Position numbers and translations under genes: made by a program
Notes under the pieces: generated by a model
Seen by the model: the letters and a program-made list of their open reading frames with translations, nothing else
Databases searched by the model: none
What the model was told of the DNA's origin: nothing
Part shown: in pieces, positions 34,696 to 42,954 of the stretch
Layout: each line of letters opens with the position of its first letter
How positions within the stretch are numbered: the first letter of the stretch is position 1
Assembly (NCBI GenBank): GCA_958295755.1
Contig: OY282367.1
Location: 2,228,182 to 2,292,181 of the forward strand
Length of the DNA stretch: 64,000 nucleotides
Direction: 5' to 3'
From: an uncultured Acidimicrobiales bacterium
Lineage (GTDB): Bacteria > Actinomycetota > Acidimicrobiia > Acidimicrobiales > Hopanoidiivorantaceae

Positions 34696-35310
34696 TCAGT
34701 GCGACTGCGACAGGGCAAAGTCAAACCCGTCGATTGCTATCATCAAGATGGCCTTGGCAGAACGCTCGGTAGCGTCTTGAAGCAGCTTACGTTCTTGTGG
34801 GGGGGGGCGGCTCAGCACATGATCGGCTCCTTCTTCTTTGCTGGGGGGTTTGCCAATGCCGATACGAAGGCGCAGAAAGTCAGCTGTGCGAAGGTGGTCG
34901 CGGATCGATTCAAGTCCGTGATGTCCCCCTAAGCCGCCACCTGCCTTCAGCTTTATTTGCCCTGGCGGTATATCTAGCTCGTCATGCACAATCAGCAAAT
35001 CTTCAGCATCACCGCCGACAGTGATTTTGCATCGGCGAGCTAACTTCAAAACCGATTCGCCTGAACGATTCATATAGGTGGTCGGACACGCCAACATCAG
35101 AGTTTTGCCTTCGGTTTCTGCTAACCAAACTTCAGCTTTGTCACGGCTTTTCACAGGCTTGGCCTGCAACTGCTTAGCCAACAACCTCACCGCGTCAGCA
35201 CCGATATTGTGGCGAGTTCTTAGAAACTTTGCTCCCGGATTGCCGAGACCGACAACCAGCAGACTATTAGAGGTCTGAGGGTTTAGTTTTCGATTATGGC
35301 GAAATCCCAT
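34696..35310 (-). CDS. pth: Peptidyl-tRNA hydrolase Pth
   Basis: A 204-residue hydrolase. LLVVGLGNPGAKFLRTRHNI (about 17-36) contains the catalytic His, followed by PTTYMNRSGESV and IVHDELDIPPGQIKLKAGGG (about 110-129) with the catalytic Asp and HHGLESI. It cleaves peptidyl-tRNA that drops from the ribosome. It lies in prs-rplY-pth-mfd order, as in M. tuberculosis. The 25-bp gap to mfd and 51 bp to rplY suggest one transcript. Confidence 0.96.
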   Translation of the reverse strand: MGFRHNRKLNPQTSNSLLVVGLGNPGAKFLRTRHNIGADAVRLLAKQLQAKPVKSRDKAEVWLAETEGKTLMLACPTTYMNRSGESVLKLARRCKITVGGDAEDLLIVHDELDIPPGQIKLKAGGGLGGHHGLESIRDHLRTADFLRLRIGIGKPPSKEEGADHVLSRPPPQERKLLQDATERSAKAILMIAIDGFDFALSQSH

Positions 35311-35361
35311 GAGTAAGCCGAAAAAGACCTCAGAACAAACCGTCAGAATAGGCCGACTGGA

Positions 35362-36027
35362 TCAGCCCTCCTCTGAGGACTCTCCGGCTTCCGACTCGGG
35401 AGCAGCTTCGTCTTCGGGAGCAGCTTCACCTTCCAGCTCTTCTTCAGCTTCCACTGCGGCTTCTACTTCGGCAATGCGCGGAGCCGAACCGACGAGCACG
35501 GAAGTTTCGGGGTCGACAGGAGTGGTGGAGCCTGTGGGAAGGGCGATATCTCCAACTGTTATGGTGTCGCCTACTTCAATATCGGTAACATCTACTTCAA
35601 TCAAGTCGGGAATCAAATTCGGCCTGGTTACAATCGTCAAAGTGAAGAGAAGCTGATCTAAGATTCCGCCGGCCAGGTTGAGAGAGTGAGTGTCGCCTAC
35701 CGATTGGATCGGCACTTCCACTGTCACATCCTGGTCAGGGTTAATGCGCAAGAAATCCACATGTAGCACTTCGTCGCGATACGGGTGCCATTGGATATCT
35801 TTTACGATGCCCATCTCTTGGCTACCTTCAATATCTAAAGTCAAAATGGCGTTGCGGCCTGCTGCGGTAGAAAGGGCTGTTCGCAGTTCGCTCAGCTGCA
35901 CTGCAACTGAAATGGCATCGCTCTTTAAGCCATAGACGACAGCGGGGATGATGCCTTCTTTTCGCATGCGGCGAGCTGGTCGGGTGCCGCCTTCATTGCG
36001 TGGCATGAGGGTTAGATTTTGATCCAT
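35362..36027 (-). CDS. rplY: Large ribosomal subunit protein bL25 (CTC/TL5 long form)
   Basis: A 221-residue two-domain CTC-type bL25 that binds 5S rRNA. The N-terminal domain has GTRPARRMRKEGIIPAVVYG (about 14-33) and DIQWHPYRDEVLHVDF; the C-terminal beta domain has NLIPDLIEVDVTDIEVGDT. The tail is acidic and repeated (EGEAAPEDEAAPESEAGESS). The ATG at 36027 has a purine-rich site (AGTAAAAAACC context). It is between prs and pth as in other Actinobacteria. Confidence 0.95.
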   Translation of the reverse strand: MDQNLTLMPRNEGGTRPARRMRKEGIIPAVVYGLKSDAISVAVQLSELRTALSTAAGRNAILTLDIEGSQEMGIVKDIQWHPYRDEVLHVDFLRINPDQDVTVEVPIQSVGDTHSLNLAGGILDQLLFTLTIVTRPNLIPDLIEVDVTDIEVGDTITVGDIALPTGSTTPVDPETSVLVGSAPRIAEVEAAVEAEEELEGEAAPEDEAAPESEAGESSEEG

Positions 36028-36039
36028 GGTTTTTTACTC

Positions 36040-36130
36040 CAGATAGGTGCCGTATTTTAGGATAGACACCCTATTTCAAGATGGGTTTTGATTTAGGTTT
36101 CGAGATAGATTTTGATTTCAAGATAGGTTT
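36040..36130. repeat. TTTGATTTCAAGATAGG-type repeats between prs and rplY
   Basis: The spacer (36028-36117) and the last codons of prs consist of about four imperfect copies related to TTTCAAGATAGGTTTTGA. No gene or clear regulatory site is seen. Confidence 0.6.
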
Positions 36131-37098
36131 TGACCGCCGAAAATATCGCTCACCGAAGTGTTGCCAAATACTGCTCCGATAGCGTCGGCTATGACGGGTG
36201 CCACCGAGAGCACTTGCAGCTTCTCGAACTGCTTAGTGGGTGGAAGCGGCAAAGTGTCAGTGACGACTATCTGCTCTATGACGCTGTTGTTGAGCTTTTC
36301 TATGGCGTTTTTCGAGAAGACCCCGTGAGTGGCGGCCGCACAGACCCGTGCCGCGCCGCGCTCCATGAGCTGTTCGGCAGCGGCTACGAGGGTGTTGCCA
36401 GTGTCGATCATGTCGTCTATCAGCACGCAAGTGCGGCCCTTCACATCGCCCACCACCTCACGAGCCTCCACGCTGTTTTTTTGAGTTGCGCTACGCCGCT
36501 TGTAGACGATGGCCAAGTCGGCTCCGCTGGCAATGGCGTATCGCTCTGCCACACGCACCCGTCCGGCATCAGGTGAGACCACCACAAGATCATCTCCTAG
36601 TCCGTCAAAATAGTTACACAAAATAGGCATGGCGGTTAGATGATCCCAAGGGCCGTCAAAGAAACCTTGGATTTGGCCCGAGTGGAGATCCACGCTGATG
36701 ATGCGGCTCGCCCCCGCAGCATTAAACAGATTCGACATGAGCTTGGCTGAGATAGGCTCGCGCCCCGCAGCCTTGCGATCTTGACGGGCGTAGCCGAAGA
36801 ACGGACACACCGCCGTGATGCGTTGCGCCGAAGCTCGCCTAGCGGCATCTACCATGAGTATCTGCTCCATAAGCGAGTCGTTCACGGAGTTGCCGTTGAA
36901 AGCCCCGTGGCTCTGAAGGATGAAAATATCCACACCGCGCACCGACTCGCCAAACTGGCAGTGGATCTCGCCGTTGGCGAACCTGCCGATATTGGTTTCA
37001 CCAAGCTTTATGCCCAAGCTAGCAACGATGGCTTCAGCCAAGGCAAGGTTGGTGGAACCGGATACGACATGCAGTTTGCGGTGGCTTATGGCCTCCAT
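36118..37098 (-). CDS. prs: Ribose-phosphate pyrophosphokinase
   Basis: A 326-residue class I PRPP synthetase. The N-terminus reads KLHVVSGSTNLALAEAIVAS, followed by FANGEIHCQFGESVRG, the catalytic flexible-loop region with KRRSATQ, and the PRPP-binding loop VLIDDMIDTGNTLVAAA (about 222-238). It makes PRPP from ribose 5-phosphate and ATP for purine, pyrimidine, His and Trp synthesis. The start is the ATG at 37098; a longer frame to 37194 runs through the tRNA-Gln gene. glmU, the usual neighbour, is absent. Confidence 0.96.
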   Translation of the reverse strand: MEAISHRKLHVVSGSTNLALAEAIVASLGIKLGETNIGRFANGEIHCQFGESVRGVDIFILQSHGAFNGNSVNDSLMEQILMVDAARRASAQRITAVCPFFGYARQDRKAAGREPISAKLMSNLFNAAGASRIISVDLHSGQIQGFFDGPWDHLTAMPILCNYFDGLGDDLVVVSPDAGRVRVAERYAIASGADLAIVYKRRSATQKNSVEAREVVGDVKGRTCVLIDDMIDTGNTLVAAAEQLMERGAARVCAAATHGVFSKNAIEKLNNSVIEQIVVTDTLPLPPTKQFEKLQVLSVAPVIADAIGAVFGNTSVSDIFGGQNLS

Positions 37099-37167
37099 AG
37101 TTGAGTCTTTCTTGTATGTGTTTGTGGCTTGTGCTTGCGGCTTCTTTGAGTTGTATATGGTTATGTG

Positions 37168-37240
37168 CTGGCCGGGCAGGACTTGAACCTGCAACCTCCT
37201 GATCCAAAGTCAGGCGTTCTGCCTGTTGAACTACCGGCCA
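37168..37240 (-). tRNA. tRNA-Gln (anticodon TTG)
   Basis: A 73-nt tRNA on the minus strand. TGGCCGG pairs with CCGGCCA; the anticodon stem CCTGA/TCAGG holds loop CTTTGGA, giving anticodon TTG; the T-arm is GCAGGTTCAAGTCCTGC. CCA is not encoded. A TATAAA lies 2 nt before its 5' end, and TAAGAT lies 8 nt before it. It precedes prs by about 70 bp on the same strand. Confidence 0.97.
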
Positions 37241-37264
37241 TCTTTATAAAATCTTACCCTGCTA

Positions 37265-37345
37265 TGTTGCAAGCTTGGCTGTGCAGACAGATTGAGGCAG
37301 ACAGATTGAGATAAAAATGTTGAGACAAGAGATGTTGAGATAAGA
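37265..37345. repeat. GACAGATTGAG/TGTTGAGA repeats in spacer
   Basis: Between tRNA-Gln and the bS22 gene, two copies of GCAGACAGATTGAG are followed by two of ATGTTGAGA and related AAGAGTTGA. No gene is seen; the rest of the 157-bp gap should hold the promoters for both genes. Confidence 0.55.
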
Positions 37346-37397
37346 GTTGAAGGTTCAGTGTGGTGAATTGACGAAATTGCTGTAAGGTTAGCTCTTC

Positions 37398-37496
37398 ATG
37401 GGATCGCTCATCAAAAAGCGGCGCAAAAGGATGCGCAAGAAGAAGTATCGCAAGATGCGTCGCCGCACGCGATTCCAGCGTCGTCGCGGTCGCTAA
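37398..37496 (+). CDS. Small ribosomal subunit protein bS22 (AURKAIP1/COX24-type)
   Basis: A 32-residue protein, about half of it Arg or Lys: it begins MGSLIKKRRKRMRKKKYRKM and continues RRRTRFQRRRGR. This closely fits the bS22 proteins found on mycobacterial 30S subunits (annotated AURKAIP1/COX24 domain), which usually begin MGSVIKKRRKRM. It has an AAGG ribosome site 10-13 nt before the ATG. Because it is so short it is easily missed. It stands alone between tRNA-Gln and the convergent ksgA-ispE gene. Confidence 0.93.
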   Translation: MGSLIKKRRKRMRKKKYRKMRRRTRFQRRRGR

Positions 37497-37529
37497 GGTC
37501 TGGGTTTCTCAGTTCTCAGTTCGCAGTTC

Positions 37530-39203
37530 TCAGCTAACAGTTCTGACCAGGCGGTGGCCGGGGGCAGGATGATCGCCTTCTACGAACCAAGTGCTACCAC
37601 TGCCTGCTAGTCGGGGAGTTTGACCTGATATTTCGCCAAGCTGGTCGCGGTATTTAGCTAAGCGAGGCTCCAGTTTGAGGGCGGCTGGCTCTAAGTCGTT
37701 GCCGTTTTCGCCTTTAGGTGCACCCATTTCGTCCCAAGTTTTATAGACGGCTTGTGTGGAGCAACCGAAAGGGGGTGTCAGCAGAGTATAGACAGCAGGC
37801 TTTGGAGGGAGGCTTTGGATTATCTCGCCGATGCCTCCGACTTGGGCACGACCACCCACGAGACAGAAAGGCACATCAGCCCCGAGAGTGGCTGCCGCGC
37901 CAAGATCGTCAATGCCCGCCCAGCGAAGCACTGCTGCTGCATTAGCTGAGCCACCTCCTAATCCTGCACCTAGGGGGATGCGCTTGATGACAGTTATCTT
38001 TGCCTGTCTGTTCGCAAGAGCTAGGGCTTTAGCAATGAGATTATCTGATGAGAGGTCAAGGTTGTCTGAGTTATCGACTGCTCTGTTGCTCTGGTTGGTG
38101 AGATTTTGGTGGGTGAGATGTTGATCGGTTATCATCACCAAACCTTCGCCTTCTTCTATCAGAAGTTCATCGGCGAAGTCTAAGGTCACCATTTCGGCGT
38201 CAATCAGGTGGTAGCCATCTTCACGCATACCAGTAATGTGGAGCGACAAAGTGAGTTTCGCAGGTGCGAGGATTACCTGATTGTTGAGGTTGCTTCTGAG
38301 GTTAGAGCTATTGCTGAAGCTAGAGCTACTGCCAAGGCTAGATCTGCTATCTTTTTCGCAGGTGCGGGCTTCTTGAGCTAGCTTCACCCAAGCCTCTAAA
38401 TCTAAATCTTGAGGGCGAGATTCTGGATTGATGTCTGCCGCTATAAAAATTTTTGACGGCAAAACATCACGCAGTGACTTTCTGAGCATTTTTCGGCGTT
38501 GATTGAAGGCTTTTTCAACCAGAGGAAAGAGATCTTCAGGGGCGATCTTGGGCGGTGTGTGGCGAAGTATTTGCAACACAGCTGAATTCACTTTGGGTGG
38601 CGGGAGAAATGCTGTGGAGGGAACTCGTTTGAGCACGGTAGCTTTGCCCCAATAGGCCGTCTTGACAGAAGGTACTCCGTAGGCTGAGCTTCCAGCATGA
38701 GCCGCTAGGCGTTCTGCTACTTCTTCTTGAAGCATGATGGTCATGGTCTGTATCTGTGGTGCATCTTGGAGAATGTCAAGCACTAGACCAGTGGCGATGT
38801 TATAGGGGAGATTTGCTACCAGTTTCCAAGCTTGTTTTTGGTTGTGTTTTTGGCTGTGCTCTTTTAGAAAAGTTGCCCAGTTAATGTTGTCGGCGTTTTC
38901 CCAAACAAGTCGCACAGTACCTGAAGTCGCGGTTGTGTCTGCTGAAAGCACTTCTGTCAAGGCAGGTTCAAGTGATATATCAGTTTCAATAGCCAGCACA
39001 TCGGCTCCGGCTTTTGTCAATTCAAGTGTGAGGGTGCCCAAACCAGGACCTATTTCAATCACTTGGTCACCGGGTCTCACTCCGGCAAGGCGCACGATGT
39101 CTTGGGTTGTGTCTGAGTCGGTGAGAATATGTTGCCCAAGCGATTTCTTGAGACGAATGCCGTGTCTTGCGGCTAGATCATCCCAAGTTTCTGGGGGTGT
39201 CAA
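37530..39203 (-). CDS. Fused KsgA (RsmA) 16S rRNA dimethyltransferase and IspE kinase
   Basis: One 557-residue frame encodes two enzymes. Residues about 1-270 are KsgA: LKKSLGQHILTD, EIGPGLGTLTLEL and the catalytic NLPYNIATGLVLDIL; it dimethylates two adenosines near the 16S rRNA 3' end. Residues about 271-297 are a Ser/Asn-rich linker (SSLGSSSSFSNSSNLRSN). Residues about 298-557 are IspE: APAKLTLSLHITG with the catalytic Lys, the ATP loop PLGAGLGGGSANAAAVLRWA, and the catalytic Asp in LGADVPFCLVGG; it phosphorylates 4-CDP-methylerythritol in isoprenoid synthesis. These are normally separate adjacent genes. The start is a TTG. IspE has an extra Asn/Asp-rich insertion near 365-385. Confidence 0.92.
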   Translation of the reverse strand: MTPPETWDDLAARHGIRLKKSLGQHILTDSDTTQDIVRLAGVRPGDQVIEIGPGLGTLTLELTKAGADVLAIETDISLEPALTEVLSADTTATSGTVRLVWENADNINWATFLKEHSQKHNQKQAWKLVANLPYNIATGLVLDILQDAPQIQTMTIMLQEEVAERLAAHAGSSAYGVPSVKTAYWGKATVLKRVPSTAFLPPPKVNSAVLQILRHTPPKIAPEDLFPLVEKAFNQRRKMLRKSLRDVLPSKIFIAADINPESRPQDLDLEAWVKLAQEARTCEKDSRSSLGSSSSFSNSSNLRSNLNNQVILAPAKLTLSLHITGMREDGYHLIDAEMVTLDFADELLIEEGEGLVMITDQHLTHQNLTNQSNRAVDNSDNLDLSSDNLIAKALALANRQAKITVIKRIPLGAGLGGGSANAAAVLRWAGIDDLGAAATLGADVPFCLVGGRAQVGGIGEIIQSLPPKPAVYTLLTPPFGCSTQAVYKTWDEMGAPKGENGNDLEPAALKLEPRLAKYRDQLGEISGQTPRLAGSGSTWFVEGDHPAPGHRLVRTVS

Positions 39204-39240
39204 GTTTCTGCGGATGTTAAGTTTCTGCGGACGGCAAGGT

Positions 39241-40560
39241 TTAGAGGTTCGGATTTTCAGGTAGGTGTCTCACTCCGCAAACGGGCCACGGGGCTCGCCC
39301 TCTATCATCCCAGAGCTTTTGCGCTAAGAAGTCTTGATCTTGGGGAGAAGCTACTGAAGGCAACACGCCCACAAGGCGAGAAGCATATCTTCTGGCTACG
39401 TCGTTCCAGGTGCTGATGTTGAACTGATATGCGCCATAGTAGAGGCCATTGGCACTGCGAACGGTATAGTCGCCGTTTGATTCGCACTGACGAAGCTGTT
39501 GCCATTGAGCGGCTGTCGGTAGTCTTGGAGCGGCAGTTGTAGTGGTTGGGGCTGCCGTAGTCGTTGGGACAGTCGTAGTGGTAAGCACTGATTGATCTGC
39601 CACACTCGGGAGAACGATAGTAGGAGGTAAAGGTGGTCTGCCACCAGGAGGAGAGGCGGTTGTAGTTGTTGAGGCAACTGTGGTGGTTGTAGTTGCTGGG
39701 GGGGTGGTAGTTATTGTTGGAGCAGCTGTGGTGGTAGGGGTAGGAGCAGCAGTGCCATCCAAAGTATGGCGGCAATCGGGCCAGCGCCCTGAGCCGAATT
39801 CTTGCCAGAGGGCATATGCCATACGATCTTGGTCGGCTGGAGAGGCTTGCGAGGGTAGCACTCCCACAAGAGAGGGATAGTTGCGACCAGCCAGGTCGTC
39901 CCAGGTTTCAGGGCGGAACTGATATGCCCCGTGGTGCGTGCCTGCGTCGTTTATTTCTGTATAGCTACCGTCTGTCTGACATTGCCTCATGGCTGCCCAT
40001 CGCTGCTGCGAGGGGAAACCAGCCACTTCCAGAGGCACGGCAGGTCCTAATGCATCAGGGTCGTAGCCGCCGGGGGCTTCGGTGGTGGTTGGTGAGATGA
40101 TAGTTGTGACCGTGGGCGGCGGCGGAGGAGCTGGCAGCACCGAGACAGCGGGCGGAGGCTCAGTGGTCGTGGTAGTGGTAGCCGTTGTGGTAACAACAGG
40201 AGGTACCACAGCTTCAGAGTCGTCAGAGTCATCGCTACCCGATGTTGCCCAGAAGATCAAGCCAATCACCAGGCCGATGATGAGCAGAGCGGCAACCACG
40301 GTGATAGCTAAACGAGCCTCACGGGGAAGTCTCGCTCCGAAAGGTAATCGCTTGCTGGGGGAAGAGATTCCCCCTGGTGAGACTGGTGTATTGCCAGTTG
40401 TATGTCCCGCTGTGCTACCGGTTGTGCCACCAGTTGCGCCACCAGTTGCGCTGGGTGGCACAGACCAGGCGGGAGATGTTGGTGGATGGCCTCCAGTCGA
40501 GGATGTTCCACCCGTGCTGTCGGTCGGCGGGTTGCCTCCAGTCGGGGTCCAGTCAGTCAT
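39241..40560 (-). CDS. Resuscitation-promoting-factor-like protein with two Rpf-type domains
   Basis: A 439-residue membrane-anchored protein at the rpfB position. A Gly/Thr/Pro N-terminus (1-75) precedes one membrane span (ITVVAALLIIGLVIGLIFWA, about 86-105). Two transglycosylase-like domains follow, separated by a Thr-rich linker. The first (about 180-255) reads RQCQTDGSYTEI and GAYQFRPETWDDL; the second (about 355-432) reads RQCESNGDYTV and GAYQFNISTWNDV. The catalytic Glu of Rpf lies in the CES motif, so only the second domain keeps it. Such enzymes cleave peptidoglycan outside the cell. The usual DUF348 and G5 domains of RpfB are missing. It overlaps the tatD stop by 8 nt. Confidence 0.85.
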   Translation of the reverse strand: MTDWTPTGGNPPTDSTGGTSSTGGHPPTSPAWSVPPSATGGATGGTTGSTAGHTTGNTPVSPGGISSPSKRLPFGARLPREARLAITVVAALLIIGLVIGLIFWATSGSDDSDDSEAVVPPVVTTTATTTTTTEPPPAVSVLPAPPPPPTVTTIISPTTTEAPGGYDPDALGPAVPLEVAGFPSQQRWAAMRQCQTDGSYTEINDAGTHHGAYQFRPETWDDLAGRNYPSLVGVLPSQASPADQDRMAYALWQEFGSGRWPDCRHTLDGTAAPTPTTTAAPTITTTPPATTTTTVASTTTTASPPGGRPPLPPTIVLPSVADQSVLTTTTVPTTTAAPTTTTAAPRLPTAAQWQQLRQCESNGDYTVRSANGLYYGAYQFNISTWNDVARRYASRLVGVLPSVASPQDQDFLAQKLWDDRGRAPWPVCGVRHLPENPNL

Positions 40561-41299
40561 CGAGCCTGTATAGTTTTGAGGCGTTGTTCCAGGTGGCTTC
40601 AGCTATATCTGCCACAGGGAGCCTTTTGGTTTCTGCAAGTTTTTGTCCCACAAACACAACATTAGCGGGTGCATTCGGCTTACCTCGGTATGGTACTGGA
40701 GTTAAAAATGGAGCATCTGTCTCGACCAACATCTGGTCCAGAGGGCACGCCGCAGCTGCCTCTCTAACATTTTCGGCGTTTGGGAATGTGACGATCCCAC
40801 TGAAAGAAAGCGAGACGCCGCGGCTCAAGGCCTCTTGAGCTTCAGCTACGCCACCGGTGAAGCAATGAAATACTGTTCGAGGCGGTATTCCCTCGCTATC
40901 TAAGATCGCAAAGGTGTCGTCCCAGGCTTGCCGGGTGTGCACCACGAGGGTTTGGTCTAACTCGTGCGCCCAGCCGATGTGCTCGGCAAAAACGGATCGC
41001 TGTTCGTTGCGAGGGGAGTGGTCGTAGAAATAGTCAAGTCCGCATTCTCCCACCGCCGCCACGAAGGGCTGATCCAAAAGCTCCAAGATGCCGTCGGTGC
41101 CGTGTTCTGCTTCGTGAGGGTGAATACCTGCTGTGGCCCAGACGCCCTCGTGGGTTTGTGCCACCTGTTGGGCTTCAGCTGAGGTCTCACGGTCTGTGCC
41201 GATGACGATGCAACGTTCCACTTTTGCGGCTCGCGCTGCTAGCAAGAGTTCTTCTGACTCTTTGAGAGTCATATGACAATGATTGTCTATCCAGCGCAT
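40553..41299 (-). CDS. tatD: TatD family metal-dependent hydrolase
   Basis: A 248-residue TIM-barrel nuclease of usual length. Metal ligands are in WIDNHCHMTL (HxH, about 3-12), GECGLDYFYD (Glu, about 91-100), VVHTRQAWDD (about 128) and VFHCFTGGV (about 152), and the late VETDAPFLTPVPYRGKPNAP (about 200). TatD proteins are 3'-5' DNases or tRNA-editing-like hydrolases. It lies between metG and the Rpf-like gene, as in M. tuberculosis, with 12 bp and an 8-nt overlap, so it is probably in one operon. Confidence 0.94.
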   Translation of the reverse strand: MRWIDNHCHMTLKESEELLLAARAAKVERCIVIGTDRETSAEAQQVAQTHEGVWATAGIHPHEAEHGTDGILELLDQPFVAAVGECGLDYFYDHSPRNEQRSVFAEHIGWAHELDQTLVVHTRQAWDDTFAILDSEGIPPRTVFHCFTGGVAEAQEALSRGVSLSFSGIVTFPNAENVREAAAACPLDQMLVETDAPFLTPVPYRGKPNAPANVVFVGQKLAETKRLPVADIAEATWNNASKLYRLDD

Positions 41300-41311
41300 C
41301 TTTTCTGGTTT

Positions 41312-42811
41312 TTAGTCAGAGGAAATCCGAGGGAATAGCGGATCGCCTCTTATCACTTGTGTTCCTCCGCCGTAGCCTCCCCACTCTGCGGCTTCGGGCA
41401 GGCGTTGGTCGGCAGGGTTGCCTGTCATACCTATTCTTTGCCAGGCAACAGCTGCGGCATCGGGTATGGCTGGGCTCGCCAAGATGGTAGCTATCCGCAG
41501 ACACTCCAAGGTGTCGCCGAGCACGGCGTTTACTTCGTTACCTTCTGGTAGCTTCCACGGCTCCATGCGTTGGAAATATTCGTTGGCGTCTCGGAGGATT
41601 TGCCAAGTGGCATCTAGGGCCACTGAGGGCTGAACTTGCTCCCAGGCTTTTGACGCGGCTTCGTAGGCTGCGGCGGTGCTTTCTCGCAGAGGACTATCAG
41701 GGGAGGCAGCTGGGCCGATGCCTCCGGCTTTGGACTCTACCACCGCTGCTACTCGCCCCAGCAGATTGCCGAAAGCGTTAGCCAAGTCGCTTGTGTAGCG
41801 GCTCAGGAGGGCTTCATAGCTGAAGTCATTGTCGGGGCCGAAGGAGGTGTCTCGCAGCATGGCGTAGCGAAAGCCGTCAACGCCGAACTCTTCTGTCATA
41901 TTCTCTGGCGAGATTTGGTTGAGCTTGGATTTCGACATTTTTTCGCCACCGATGAGTAGCCATCCGTGCACATGGAATTTTGGGAGGTCTTTCACGCCAG
42001 CAGCCATGAGCATCGCAGGCCAATAGACGCAGTGGAAGCGAATGATGTCTTTGCCCAAGAGGTGTCGTGTGGCTGGCCACCAAGCGGCGAAGCGGTCAGG
42101 GTCGCCATCATATCCGGCGACGGTGGCGTAGTTGATGAGGGCGTCATACCACACATAGAAGACTTGGCTTTCATCCCAAGGCACTCGTATGCCCCAGTCG
42201 AGCGAGGTCCGGGTAACTGAGACATCGGCCAGTCCGCCTTTGATGATGCCTAGGGCTTCGTTGCGATAGCGGGTGGGTGTGATGTTTTCGGGCTCTCGCT
42301 CAAACCACTCCAAGAGTGGCTCGGCAAACTCTGAAAGCTTGAAGAAATAGTTCTCTTCGGTCATGCGCTCAACAGGGCCCGATACCCTACCTTCGTCCAC
42401 ATCGGCTTGGGTCACATAAGCTTCGTCCGACACGGAATAGAGGCCGTCATAGGTGCCTTTATAGATGTGTCCGTTGTCGTAGCAACGTTGCATAAAAGCT
42501 CGCACCGAGGCGTGGTGGCGTGGTTCGGTGGTGCGGATGTAATCGTCATAGGCGATGTTGATGTGATCCCAAGCATCACGGAACCGTTCGCTAGTCTGAT
42601 CGGCTTGCTCTTGTGGGGTGAGGCCGTTGGCTTCTGCGGCTCGCTGGACTTTGAGGCCGTGCTCGTCAGTGCCAGTCATAAACACCACATCGTTGCCTAA
42701 CAGCCGCTGCCAGCGACAGACTGCATCTGCTGTCACGGTTGTATAAGCATGCCCTAAATGCGGAGCATCATTCACATAGAAGATCGGCGTAGTGAGATAA
42801 AACCGCGACAT
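41312..42811 (-). CDS. metG: Methionyl-tRNA synthetase
   Basis: A 499-residue class Ia synthetase. The HIGH equivalent is NDAPHLGHAYTTV (about 14-26) and the KMSKS loop is GGEKMSKSKLNQ (about 290-301); MTGTDEHGLKVQ and WYDALINY are Met-binding regions. It is the short form without the C-terminal tRNA-binding domain, and no four-Cys zinc knuckle is seen in the connective peptide. It charges tRNA-Met. The start is the ATG at 42811. It heads metG-tatD-rpf-ksgA/ispE. Confidence 0.96.
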   Translation of the reverse strand: MSRFYLTTPIFYVNDAPHLGHAYTTVTADAVCRWQRLLGNDVVFMTGTDEHGLKVQRAAEANGLTPQEQADQTSERFRDAWDHINIAYDDYIRTTEPRHHASVRAFMQRCYDNGHIYKGTYDGLYSVSDEAYVTQADVDEGRVSGPVERMTEENYFFKLSEFAEPLLEWFEREPENITPTRYRNEALGIIKGGLADVSVTRTSLDWGIRVPWDESQVFYVWYDALINYATVAGYDGDPDRFAAWWPATRHLLGKDIIRFHCVYWPAMLMAAGVKDLPKFHVHGWLLIGGEKMSKSKLNQISPENMTEEFGVDGFRYAMLRDTSFGPDNDFSYEALLSRYTSDLANAFGNLLGRVAAVVESKAGGIGPAASPDSPLRESTAAAYEAASKAWEQVQPSVALDATWQILRDANEYFQRMEPWKLPEGNEVNAVLGDTLECLRIATILASPAIPDAAAVAWQRIGMTGNPADQRLPEAAEWGGYGGGTQVIRGDPLFPRISSD

Positions 42812-42918
42812 GGTGGAATTCTAACTGCCAGAGATTGACAGCATCGCATTGGTTGTCTGGCTCATTGTCTCACTCGCTGGATGATTTTTGAAAAGGCTGA
42901 TGCTAGGGGCAGTGCTTT

Positions 42919-42954
42919 CAGTTAATACTTTCAATCGCAGTTAATACTTTCAAT
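42919..42954. repeat. Tandem duplication across the rsmI stop codon
   Basis: CAGTTAATACTTTCAAT occurs twice with a 19-nt period. On the minus strand the first copy encodes the rsmI end (IESIN) and the second lies after the new stop. Without the duplication the gene would have ended in AACTGA; with it two residues (Cys-Asp) are added. Confidence 0.8.

Noticed and set aside
37099..37194. Upstream extension of prs
   Set aside because: It would be encoded by the tRNA-Gln gene in part; the PRPP synthetase N-terminus begins at 37098.
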